Of a stretch of 5,585 bases of DNA, positions 1-5,585 are shown piece after piece. The stretch spans positions 1 to 5,585 of the forward strand of contig JAKDKI010000166.1 in the NCBI GenBank assembly GCA_030453435.1, given 5' to 3'. The DNA is from Kocuria sp. (lineage in GTDB: Bacteria > Actinomycetota > Actinomycetes > Actinomycetales > Micrococcaceae). Each line of letters opens with the position of its first letter. Within the stretch, counting starts at the first letter, position 1. The notes beneath the pieces are model-generated. The model was given only the letters and a program-made list of their open reading frames with translations, ran no database searches and was not told where the DNA came from. The translations under genes and the position numbers were made by a program.

Positions 1-412
1 CGTCCATGGTGATGGTCGCCGCGGTCCACACGTCCGGGTTGTACCAGATATACGGCCGACACCGCAGCAGACTCGAGGCCCACACGGCCAGTCCCGTGGT
101 GGGCGGGGGCTCGCTGACTACGATGTCAGCGTCCATGAAGAGCAACCGCGCAAAAGCCTGGATATCAAAACTCAGGTACTGGGGAATGCCGCGCACGTAG
201 TCGTACTCGTCGCGCAGCACCGGTACGCGCACCACCGCATACGGTTCGTCCGCGGTCCTTTCGGCCATGCCGCGCGGAGGGCGCGTGGTGAGCACGGTGA
301 CGTCCGCCCCCTCGGCGGCGAATCCCCTGGCGAGTGCGCGCAACCTGAACGAGGCCGCCGCCGGTTCCGGCGTGAAAATCCTACTGACAATGACAACCTT
401 CCGGGGGCTCAT
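1..412 (-). CDS. Glycosyltransferase, GT-B fold (GT4-like), N-terminal part, cut by the left edge
   Basis: The reading frame starts at ATG 412-410 and stays open to the left edge, giving 137 codons. Residues 5-43 form the first Rossmann strand and helix of a GT-B glycosyltransferase: strand KVVIVS, the loop FTPEPAAASFRL (13-24), a helix, then the strand DVTVLT (37-42). Residues 95-99 (ADIVV), then SEPPPTTG and the strand PYIWYNPDVW (120-129), match the N-terminal acceptor domain of GT4/WbuB-like enzymes. Such enzymes transfer a sugar from a nucleotide sugar during polysaccharide or glycolipid synthesis. The donor-binding C-terminal domain lies outside the window, so the sugar and acceptor cannot be named. 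GGAG lies only 3 nt before the ATG, which is short, but no better in-frame start is seen. It is divergent from the large ATPase gene, and no functional link is evident. The family is fairly secure; the exact function is unknown. Confidence 0.82.
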   Translation of the reverse strand, partial: MSPRKVVIVSRIFTPEPAAASFRLRALARGFAAEGADVTVLTTRPPRGMAERTADEPYAVVRVPVLRDEYDYVRGIPQYLSFDIQAFARLLFMDADIVVSEPPPTTGLAVWASSLLRCRPYIWYNPDVWTAATITMD

Positions 413-606
413 AGGCTCCACTGTCTCACGTGCGCGGCCCCGGTGACCTGCCTGTCCACCACCGTCATCCGGTAATTTCCCTAGACTTTCGCACCCGCAC
501 GGCAGGCGCGCTCCACAAGAACGACGCCGCACGGGGCCTCCCGCACGACTCCACACGGTGCGTTCCTGGCTCGGATGCTCACGCGGACGGATGCTGTTCT
601 AAGGCC
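413..606. other. Divergent intergenic region between glycosyltransferase and ATPase genes
   Basis: These 194 bp separate two divergent starts and should hold both promoters. The plus-strand frame of the ATPase is open back to a GTG at 430, but the 59 extra residues are rich in His, Cys, Arg and Asp, show no domain-like pattern, and would leave only 17 bp to the other gene, so the region is treated as non-coding. The only -10-like hexamer noticed on the plus strand is TAGACT at 482-487 (TANNNT pattern), with no convincing -35 partner. No strong promoter could be assigned for the minus-strand gene. Confidence 0.45.
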
Positions 607-3600
607 ATGGAAATCATGGTCAGCCTGCAATGGGCCGGTGCGGTCGACGCTCAGGAACACAGGGTGGCTATCGAGGCAGAACCGGGCACCGCCGGGAGCC
701 GCCTGGCCCGGGAGATCTGTTCCTTCCTCGGCACTGAAGCAGAGCTGACGGTCGAGAATGTCGATGTTCGGTCATTGCGTTTCGCCGAGCCACCGCTGCT
801 GGATGGCGCCGCAATCACGCTGCATCCGAGTGCGCCCGCCCCGCCGACGTCCCATCACACCGCGTCGACGCAGTCCGCTGCTGACCAGCACATGCCCAGC
901 CCCCGACTCAGGGTCGTAGCCGGGGTGGCCTGCGGCACCGAACTGGTGATTATGCGGGGCTCCCAGTGGTTGGAATCCGTGGCCGGCGTTCCTGCTCTAG
1001 CCGCGCATCCTGCCACGAGCGACTCAACGGAAGTCGTGATGGACCATGCCGAGGTCCGCATCATGTCCGGGCCCGTTCCACTGCGTGAAGGTGACCGGTT
1101 GCGATGCCAGGACTCCTGGCTGCAATTGATCATGCCCTCGGACGACACCTCTACTCGTCGGCGAGTGAGCTGGCCCACCGCGTCGGCCAACGACGACAGC
1201 CCGGCACGGATCATCACGGTCCACCGAGCCTCGGGACAGGGACCCCGATTGGGTTTGGTCATGGGACTGTTCCCCCTGGTCCTGGGAGTGGTGATCACCG
1301 TGGTCACCGGTATGTGGTTCTTCATGCTCTTCAGTGCTGTGGGAGCGATCGTGGCAGTGACCAGCTGGAGTGTAGGACGAGCCGTAAGAACTCGAGAGCG
1401 AGCACGGCTGACGGCCGCGCTGGCACGTGACCTGAGCCGGTGCCGGGAGGCGGCGCCGTCGGCGGCGGACGTGGTGCACCGTCTGCAGAAACTGGATGCC
1501 GGAGCCTCCATGGCCCAGCCCGGGCACTCGACCATGCCCGGGCCACACGAACGCTGGGTGCGGCTGGGCGAGGCAGGCCGAGTCGCAACGGTGCAGCTGG
1601 GCGATGGACCCAGTGCCGCGCCGGCCTCACACCGGTTGGCCCCGGTGCTTCTCGACATGTCTCGAGTGCCCCACCTGGAACTCACCCTGCCGTCACGTCA
1701 CCGCGCGGACGTGATTAATTCCCTTGCGCTGCAGTTGCTGACGGGCCCCGGAGCGCTGCAACAGCTCATTCTTGACCCGGTGGTCGGCTGGTCACCGCCG
1801 CCGTTTCCCGCGCTTCGTGTGGTGGAAGTCCAGCACCACCGGTCCGTGACCGGCCCGGCGTTGGAGGTGTACTCGGCGCGGTCCGCCACCGCGATCCCGT
1901 CTGCCGAGGGTCGTGTGCGCATCGTGATCTCAGTAGCCGGCGACCGAACCGAAGGTGACAGTTCGGGCGCCGTTCTCTCGTGGGATGCCACCGCCACACT
2001 GGCCTGCGACGTGGAGGAAGCGGTACCCGGTCTGGATGCGAGCACGGGCAGTAACCGACTCGAGCTCAGCGTGGACACAGTGAGTTCGGCGGTATTCGGC
2101 CGCTCGATGCAGCAGTGGTCACGGGCGCAAGCCGCGATTCCTTCGCTGCGGCACGCAGCGGGGCTGCCCTCGTCCTTGGGCTCCGAACCGGTCCTGCCCG
2201 AGCCGTCCAAGATCCCGGAGCAGTGGGCCGCGAACGCACGCTTGCCCTCATTGGTGGCAGCGATCGGTGTGTCCCACCACGGCGTAGAAAGCCTCGCCCT
2301 CGGCGATGAGCACCCCCACTTGTTGATTGCGGGGACCACGGGATGCGGTAAGTCAGAGGTACTGCGTACTCTCGTAGCGGCGCTGGCCTGCCGTTATCCG
2401 CCGGACCGACTTGAATTCTTGCTCGTGGATTTCAAGGGCGGTGCTGCGTTGGCACCCCTCACCGGGCTACCGCAACGTTCCACGCTGCTCACCGACCTGG
2501 CCGCCGCCGATGTGCAACGGGCCTTGGAATTCTTGCGCTCCGAACGACGACGCCGCGAACGTCTCCTGGCCCAACACGGCCTGTCCGACTTTCACCAGCT
2601 CCTGCACACCACCCCCGACACGGAGCCCCTGGTCTTCCGGGAACTGGTGGTCGTGGTCGACGAGGTCAAGATGCTCGTGGACGCATTCTCGAGCGCCGGT
2701 GACGAATTGGCCAAGATCGCCACCGTGGGGCGCTCACTCGGAATTCACTTGGTTCTGGCTACCCAGCGGCCGCAGGGCGCGATCCCCGCGGATGTTCGGG
2801 CCAATGTCACGCAGTCCATGTGCCTACGGGTACGGACGGAGCAGGATTCCGCCGACGTCATTGGCACCTCGCTTGCCGCCGGGATTTCTTCGACGACGCC
2901 GGGCAGGGCCTTCATCGACACCGGTCAGGGCAAGCCTGTGGAAGTCCAGACAGCAATCCTCACTGGATGCTCGACTCCACCGGTGGATGAGGTACGCATC
3001 AGGCTTCCGGAAACGGCACCTTCGGCCCGCTTGCCGCGCGGCGCCGGCCAGGGGCACACGGTGGATTCCGGGGTGCTCCGAGTGGTTGCCGACATCGCAG
3101 CAGCTCATCGCTGCCTGGTCGGGCCGGAGGTCGAGTGCTCAGACAACACGAACGGTTCATCGCGGGACAACCCGATTGCGAGGCCCGTTCCCGCGCCGCT
3201 GCCCGAAACAGCCGTGCCACGAGCGAGCAGTGGGGACGAAGTAGACCTGGGCCCCGCGGAAAATTCGGCAGAGCACTGGACCGGTCGAGCTGCCTGGCGC
3301 CCCCTGGAGGACGGCACACTGTTTTTGATCGGCCAGCCGATGCATACCTCACGGGCACTGCTGTCCGTCGCAGAACAACTGATACGAGCTCGTTCGCGGC
3401 CGGACAGTTGTTCCGGGAGAGCACCAGCTCTCTACGTCATGACGGCCACTCCTGCGCTCCAAGACCCCGCGCGGCGCTGGTCGGATCTCGGGTGGGTCCA
3501 CGGCACCGCCGCCGCATACGATGCGGCTGACGTGAAGAGCTTGCTCGACAGCCTCTCGGACGGATCCCAGCGGTATCTGTCCCACTCAAGTGATGGTCGC

Positions 3601-4722
3601 GGCGATCCGCCCGAACCCGCCGTGCTGCTAGTCGAGGACTGGGATCGCTGCTGCGCCCTGCTGCGCTCGGGGCCGTGGGCGCATCTGGAGGATGACCTCT
3701 TGGCCCTGGCCTCGGCCGGCACGCAGAACGGAGTGGCCATGATCGTGAGCGGAGACCGCTCCTTGGCGGTTGGCCGGGCGTCCTCTGCCGGACGCACTCG
3801 CGTGTACTTTCCCGCCGAGCAGACTCCCGAGGCCCTCTTGCAGTGGCCCCGCCTTCCAGCGGTCAAGCCTCTCCCGCTCCGGGGTGTGCTGCAGGGAGCT
3901 TCGGCGGAGCGATGCTCCCCCGCACCCGCGCATCGCTCGCCGGGTGCTCACACCGTGATCCAATTCCCTGAACCCAGCGGGATAGTTGTTCACGATGACA
4001 AGCTGCTCCCCGGAAAAGTCCCGGGCGAGCCCATGTCCACGGGCCGTGGCCCATCCGTCCATCCTCCGATGAGCGATAACGTCTCTGCGAGCGCGCCGGA
4101 CACGATCATCTGGCCCCGCTACCGTCCGCTCCCCGAACGCTGGTCCGGGCCAGAAGGCCGCGTGCCGGGTCTCCTCGTGGGGTTGGGGACGGGACACGTT
4201 CCCATGTCCACCCCCTGGACTCCCGGATCCACGCTGTTGGTCGTGGGGCCCTCCCGCTCGGGCCGTAGTACCTTCCTGGATTCGGTCGAGGAATCACTGG
4301 GTACGCGCACGGTGCTTCGATGCCATCCGACATCAGCAGAGGATCTGGAGCGAAAGTTTTCGGGGGCAGCCACCGGGACGACCCTGCTCATCGACGACGC
4401 CGATTCGCTGGGCGCCCAGGTCATCCAACGCTTGGGTTCCCTGTGGCAGTCGGGTGGCGGAATGTGCGGCGCAGGCGAGCCGAAAGACCTTCGACTCATC
4501 GTGACCATGCGGTTGAGCGACGGCCTGCCGGGGCTCTTTCCTCCACTCATGCAGTGGCGCCACGTGGCGGACACACTACTGCTCAGGCCCAGAAAAACCT
4601 TCGACGGGGAATTATTCGGCGCCTCGCTGGCCGGCATGCCCGTGGGCGGCCCGCCCGGGCGCGGCTACTGGATCCACCGCGGCGTCGCGGATCTTGTGCA
4701 AACCCCTCAGCGGGACGGGTGA
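607..4722 (+). CDS. Membrane-anchored FtsK/SpoIIIE ATPase of the EssC/EccC (type VII secretion) family
   Basis: This protein of about 1371 residues is predicted to be an ATP-driven motor anchored in the cytoplasmic membrane. Residues 1-80 and 100-178 are beta-rich; the second part ends in PLREGDRL and resembles a degenerate FHA domain, as at the N-terminus of EssC. Residues 215-258 are about 44 hydrophobic residues, enough for two membrane helices, followed by a charged helix. A region at about 317-450 precedes the first ATPase, as in EssC. Module 1 (about 545-800) is intact: Walker A GTTGCGKS (576-583), Walker B VVVVDE (D685, E686), then GIHLVLATQRPQG and DVIGTSLAAGIS, hallmarks of this family. 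Module 2 (about 895-1090) has GQPMHTSR (from 909) in place of a P-loop, and ED in LLVEDWD. Module 3 (about 1195-1371) has GPSRSGRST (Lys to Arg at 1220) and LLIDD (1259-1263). The start is uncertain: ATG 607, ATG 616 and GTG 430 are all in frame. ATG 607 or 616 fits the first beta strand, with a weak AAGG at 601-604. No WXG100 or other secretion gene is visible, so the substrate is unknown. Confidence 0.88.
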   Translation: MEIMVSLQWAGAVDAQEHRVAIEAEPGTAGSRLAREICSFLGTEAELTVENVDVRSLRFAEPPLLDGAAITLHPSAPAPPTSHHTASTQSAADQHMPSPRLRVVAGVACGTELVIMRGSQWLESVAGVPALAAHPATSDSTEVVMDHAEVRIMSGPVPLREGDRLRCQDSWLQLIMPSDDTSTRRRVSWPTASANDDSPARIITVHRASGQGPRLGLVMGLFPLVLGVVITVVTGMWFFMLFSAVGAIVAVTSWSVGRAVRTRERARLTAALARDLSRCREAAPSAADVVHRLQKLDAGASMAQPGHSTMPGPHERWVRLGEAGRVATVQLGDGPSAAPASHRLAPVLLDMSRVPHLELTLPSRHRADVINSLALQLLTGPGALQQLILDPVVGWSPPPFPALRVVEVQHHRSVTGPALEVYSARSATAIPSAEGRVRIVISVAGDRTEGDSSGAVLSWDATATLACDVEEAVPGLDASTGSNRLELSVDTVSSAVFGRSMQQWSRAQAAIPSLRHAAGLPSSLGSEPVLPEPSKIPEQWAANARLPSLVAAIGVSHHGVESLALGDEHPHLLIAGTTGCGKSEVLRTLVAALACRYPPDRLEFLLVDFKGGAALAPLTGLPQRSTLLTDLAAADVQRALEFLRSERRRRERLLAQHGLSDFHQLLHTTPDTEPLVFRELVVVVDEVKMLVDAFSSAGDELAKIATVGRSLGIHLVLATQRPQGAIPADVRANVTQSMCLRVRTEQDSADVIGTSLAAGISSTTPGRAFIDTGQGKPVEVQTAILTGCSTPPVDEVRIRLPETAPSARLPRGAGQGHTVDSGVLRVVADIAAAHRCLVGPEVECSDNTNGSSRDNPIARPVPAPLPETAVPRASSGDEVDLGPAENSAEHWTGRAAWRPLEDGTLFLIGQPMHTSRALLSVAEQLIRARSRPDSCSGRAPALYVMTATPALQDPARRWSDLGWVHGTAAAYDAADVKSLLDSLSDGSQRYLSHSSDGRGDPPEPAVLLVEDWDRCCALLRSGPWAHLEDDLLALASAGTQNGVAMIVSGDRSLAVGRASSAGRTRVYFPAEQTPEALLQWPRLPAVKPLPLRGVLQGASAERCSPAPAHRSPGAHTVIQFPEPSGIVVHDDKLLPGKVPGEPMSTGRGPSVHPPMSDNVSASAPDTIIWPRYRPLPERWSGPEGRVPGLLVGLGTGHVPMSTPWTPGSTLLVVGPSRSGRSTFLDSVEESLGTRTVLRCHPTSAEDLERKFSGAATGTTLLIDDADSLGAQVIQRLGSLWQSGGGMCGAGEPKDLRLIVTMRLSDGLPGLFPPLMQWRHVADTLLLRPRKTFDGELFGASLAGMPVGGPPGRGYWIHRGVADLVQTPQRDG

Positions 4723-5126
4723 CGCGTGGACTCCCCCATCCACGCCACGGTCGCGCGATTGAACAGCGCCACGAGTGCGACGATCGCGGCTGCCACACAC
4801 GCCACACCGATGGCACGGGCGCCCACCTGAGTCAGTGAGATGCCAACGATCACCAGGAATGCCTGGGACACGAGGATGGCTGCACGGGGCCAGCGCAGGC
4901 CCTTGACCGTGCCCCATGCCGCGGAACCCAGCCACGCGGCAGCACCCAACATGACCACGGCGCCGAAAATAATGCCCGCCGTGGGAACGACGTGCTCGGA
5001 GAACAGCGAGATCACGAATCGCACGCCCACATACGCCAATGCGAGAGCCTCCACGCCGACAATTGCCCCGATCAACCACACCGCCCACGGGCGGTCTGGG
5101 GACTTCTGCTGTGAGGCGGGGACCAT
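4707..5126 (-). CDS. Small four-helix integral membrane protein of unknown function
   Basis: This 139-residue protein begins at ATG 5126-5124 and ends at TGA 4709-4707. An AAAGG ribosome binding site lies 7 nt upstream of the start. After a polar N-terminus (1-12), hydrophobic segments lie at about 14-41, 46-72, 81-98 and 103-122, consistent with four membrane helices. A basic GLRWPR motif (76-81) sits in the loop before helix 3, and the C-terminus (about 123-139) is short, polar and Arg-containing. There is no signal-peptide cleavage site or catalytic motif that I recognise. The pattern resembles the small conserved membrane proteins common in actinobacteria, but I cannot name a family. It converges on the ATPase gene and overlaps its last 16 bp, so the two are not co-transcribed; a role with the ATPase is only a guess from proximity. 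The frames on the opposite strand read as low-complexity shadow translations. Confidence 0.78.
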   Translation of the reverse strand: MVPASQQKSPDRPWAVWLIGAIVGVEALALAYVGVRFVISLFSEHVVPTAGIIFGAVVMLGAAAWLGSAAWGTVKGLRWPRAAILVSQAFLVIVGISLTQVGARAIGVACVAAAIVALVALFNRATVAWMGESTRHPSR

Positions 5127-5127
5127 A

Positions 5128-5139
5128 GAAAGGCCTTTC
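5128..5139. repeat. 12-bp perfect palindrome covering the ribosome binding site of the membrane-protein gene
   Basis: GAAAGGCCTTTC reads the same on both strands. Read on the minus strand it contains the AAAGG Shine-Dalgarno sequence, and the palindrome ends 1 nt before the ATG at 5126. It could be an operator for a dimeric protein. It has no loop, so as RNA it cannot fold into a full-length hairpin. It may equally be chance, as GGCC-centred palindromes are common in GC-rich DNA. Confidence 0.35.
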
Positions 5140-5163
5140 GTGAGGGCATGCCGGGCACCCCCA

Positions 5164-5192
5164 ACTCTAATCTCGATCTCGAATGGTCATGA
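5164..5192 (-). promoter_or_regulatory. Weak candidate promoter for the membrane-protein gene
   Basis: On the minus strand TAGAGT (5169-5164) fits the actinobacterial SigA -10 pattern TANNNT. The -35 region is poor: TCATGA at a 17-bp spacing, or ATGACC at 15 bp. Transcription would start near 5157, leaving a leader of about 30 nt that includes the ribosome binding site. The position is sensible but the match is weak. Confidence 0.25.
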
Positions 5193-5243
5193 TCGGCCGG
5201 TTGATGAGGGAGAACTTTCGATGTGATATACCGCTCAGACCCT

Positions 5244-5262
5244 TGTTCACGAGATGTTCACG
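5244..5262 (+). promoter_or_regulatory. PHO-box-like direct repeat (TGTTCACG twice, 11-bp period)
   Basis: The 8-mer TGTTCACG occurs at 5244-5251 and again, exactly, at 5255-5262, one helical turn apart. Two direct repeats at 11-bp spacing are the usual site for OmpR/PhoB-family response regulators. The GTTCAC core matches the 11-nt repeat unit of the Streptomyces PhoP (PHO) box, and TTCACG-N5-TTCACG is close in layout to the TCACAG-N5-TCACAG site of mycobacterial PhoP. No clear third unit is seen on either side. The second repeat overlaps the palindrome TCACGTGA (5258-5265). It lies about 160 bp before whiB1 and 118 bp before the divergent gene, so it could act on either. The repeat is a direct observation; the regulator is inferred. 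Confidence 0.5.
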
Positions 5263-5291
5263 TGAGAAAGTATTGGACAGATCATCTTTTG

Positions 5292-5315
5292 AGGCCCGGC
5301 CACCGCGGGCCTTTT
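5292..5315 (+). terminator. Rho-independent terminator in the whiB1 leader
   Basis: AGGCCCG (5292-5298) and CGGGCCT (5306-5312) form a perfect 7-bp GC-rich stem with a 7-nt loop, and T5312-T5315 followed by CT gives a short U tract. On the other strand the hairpin is followed by CAAAAG, so it works only in the plus direction. No coding gene on the plus strand ends just before it. It therefore either ends a short non-coding transcript begun within 5150-5290 or acts as an attenuator ahead of whiB1. Confidence 0.65.
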
Positions 5316-5347
5316 CTGTGTGTACATCCCCCCGAACACTCTGCCGT

Positions 5348-5365
5348 CGCGCTCAGCCCGCGCTC
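5348..5365 (+). repeat. Second 11-bp-period direct repeat (CGCGCTC twice)
   Basis: CGCGCTC occurs at 5348-5354 and 5359-5365, again 11 bp apart and separated by AGCC. It is GC-rich and only 7 bp long, so chance is possible, but it has the same helical spacing as the GTTCAC repeat about 100 bp upstream. I do not recognise it as the site of a known regulator. Confidence 0.3.
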
Positions 5366-5404
5366 GATGGTGATGCCGTGTTTCTGTGCACACCTGACAA
5401 TGTG

Positions 5405-5411
5405 AAAGGAG
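5405..5411 (+). promoter_or_regulatory. Ribosome binding site of whiB1, widely spaced
   Basis: AAAGGAG is a near-perfect Shine-Dalgarno sequence but ends 14 nt before ATG 5426, more than the usual 5-10 nt. An in-frame GTG at 5402 would lie upstream of it and would add eight residues not found in WhiB1 proteins. The ATG is kept because MDWR is the conserved N-terminus of the family. Confidence 0.55.
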
Positions 5412-5425
5412 CGTCGCCGCAGATC

Positions 5426-5585
5426 ATGGATTGGCGTAGTCGCGCAGCATGCCTGGAGAAAGACCCAGAACTATTCTTCCCCGTGGGAAACACCGGCCCC
5501 GCTCTATTGCAGATCGAAGAGGCCAAAGCAGTGTGCCGCACGTGCGAGGTCATGGACACCTGCCTGCAGTGGGCCCTCGAATCCG
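5426..5585 (+). CDS. whiB1: WhiB-family iron-sulfur transcriptional regulator (WhiB1/WblE type), cut by the right edge
   Basis: Fifty-three codons are visible. The N-terminus MDWR, the motif DPELFFPVGN (13-22), then GPAL and IEEAKAVC are characteristic of WhiB1 (mycobacteria) and WblE (Streptomyces). The four cluster ligands are present at C9, C37, C40 and C46 in the Wbl spacing C-X27-C-X2-C-X5-C, followed by LQWALES. Known WhiB1 proteins carry an oxygen-stable, nitric-oxide-sensitive [4Fe-4S] cluster, bind the C-terminal region of the primary sigma factor SigA, and are essential in Mycobacterium tuberculosis. The G(V/I)WGG turn and the basic DNA-binding tail lie beyond the edge. The usual length is 80-90 residues, so about 60% is seen. 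The gene is preceded by a long leader with a terminator and a PHO-box-like repeat. The subfamily call is strong; wblE is the equivalent name in Streptomyces. Confidence 0.95.
   Translation, partial: MDWRSRAACLEKDPELFFPVGNTGPALLQIEEAKAVCRTCEVMDTCLQWALES

Larger units (their letters stand above)
5127..5425. other. Divergent control region upstream of whiB1 and the membrane-protein gene
   Basis: No convincing gene lies in these 299 bp. From left to right it holds a palindrome over the ribosome binding site of the minus-strand gene, a weak minus-strand promoter, a GTTCAC direct repeat, an intrinsic terminator pointing toward whiB1, a run of six C (5328-5333), a second 11-bp-period repeat (5348-5365), and the palindrome TGTGCACA (5385-5392) shortly before the whiB1 ribosome binding site. 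Candidate plus-strand promoters are weak: TTGATG (5201-5206) with GATATA (5225-5230), or TTCACG (5257-5262) with GATCAT (5280-5285). The true whiB1 start point cannot be fixed by eye. The long leader suggests regulated expression. Confidence 0.6.

Noticed and set aside
441..464. Inverted repeat CGGTG...CACCG in the left intergenic region
   Set aside because: The arms are only 5 bp with a 14-nt loop and no U tract, as expected by chance at this base composition.
855..1685. Long minus-strand frame of 276 codons inside the ATPase gene
   Set aside because: It is rich in Ser, Arg, Thr and Pro, lies fully inside a gene with strong family motifs, and is a typical shadow frame of GC-rich DNA.
2411..3244. 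Plus-strand frame of 277 codons overlapping the first ATPase module
   Set aside because: It is a +1 shadow of the module with many Arg, Ser, Pro and Trp residues; the P-loop and Walker B lie in the main frame, which is uninterrupted.
4840..5226. Open plus-strand frame of 128 codons opposite the membrane-protein gene
   Set aside because: The translation is rich in Thr, Pro, Ala and Asn with no domain pattern, while the opposite strand gives a clear four-helix membrane protein with a good ribosome binding site.
5222..5237. TGTGA half-site suggesting a CRP/Cmr site, as known upstream of whiB1 in mycobacteria
   Set aside because: The second half TCACA is absent at the proper distance, and TGTGCACA at 5385-5392 also does not fit TGTGA-N6-TCACA.
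5320..5339. C6 run in a possible hairpin, suggesting a 6C-type small RNA
   Set aside because: Only one six-C loop is present, the stem is just 4 bp, and the terminator lies before rather than after it, unlike the two-hairpin 6C RNA.
1..5585. Mobile element, CRISPR array, tRNA or rRNA
   Set aside because: No terminal inverted repeats, transposase motifs, regularly spaced repeats, cloverleaf-like sequence or rRNA stretch was seen on either strand.

Overview
The window looks like a high-GC actinobacterial chromosome, most likely from the order Micrococcales. The best evidence is the start of a WhiB1/WblE-family gene at the right edge, because Wbl proteins are essentially confined to Actinobacteria and their phages. 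The strong G/C bias at third codon positions and an actinobacterial-style FtsK/SpoIIIE secretion ATPase agree with this. The Micrococcales placement is inferred from the overall look of the proteins and was not computed.

Layout, left to right. (1) 1-412, minus strand: the N-terminal third or so of a GT-B (GT4-type) glycosyltransferase that runs off the left edge. (2) 413-606: a divergent intergenic region. (3) 607-4722, plus strand: one very large gene for a membrane-anchored protein of about 1371 residues, related to the type VII secretion motor ATPases EssC and EccC. It has a degenerate FHA-like N-terminus, two adjacent membrane helices, one intact P-loop ATPase module and two C-terminal modules whose nucleotide-binding motifs have decayed. 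(4) 4707-5126, minus strand: a 139-residue four-helix membrane protein of unknown function, overlapping the end of the ATPase gene tail to tail by 16 bp. (5) 5127-5425: a 299-bp divergent control region. It holds an 11-bp-period direct repeat resembling a PhoP-type (PHO) box, a rho-independent terminator pointing toward the next gene, and a second 11-bp-period repeat. (6) 5426-5585, plus strand: the first 53 codons of whiB1/wblE, with all four Fe-S cysteines, cut by the right edge.

No WXG100 substrate, EccB/EccD/EsaA-like component or other secretion gene is visible, so the ATPase is an orphan within this window. The four genes form no operon: the first pair is divergent, the second convergent, the third divergent. 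The most interesting points are the orphan ATPase with its decayed second and third modules, and the whiB1 leader, where an intrinsic terminator sits between a putative response-regulator site and the coding region.
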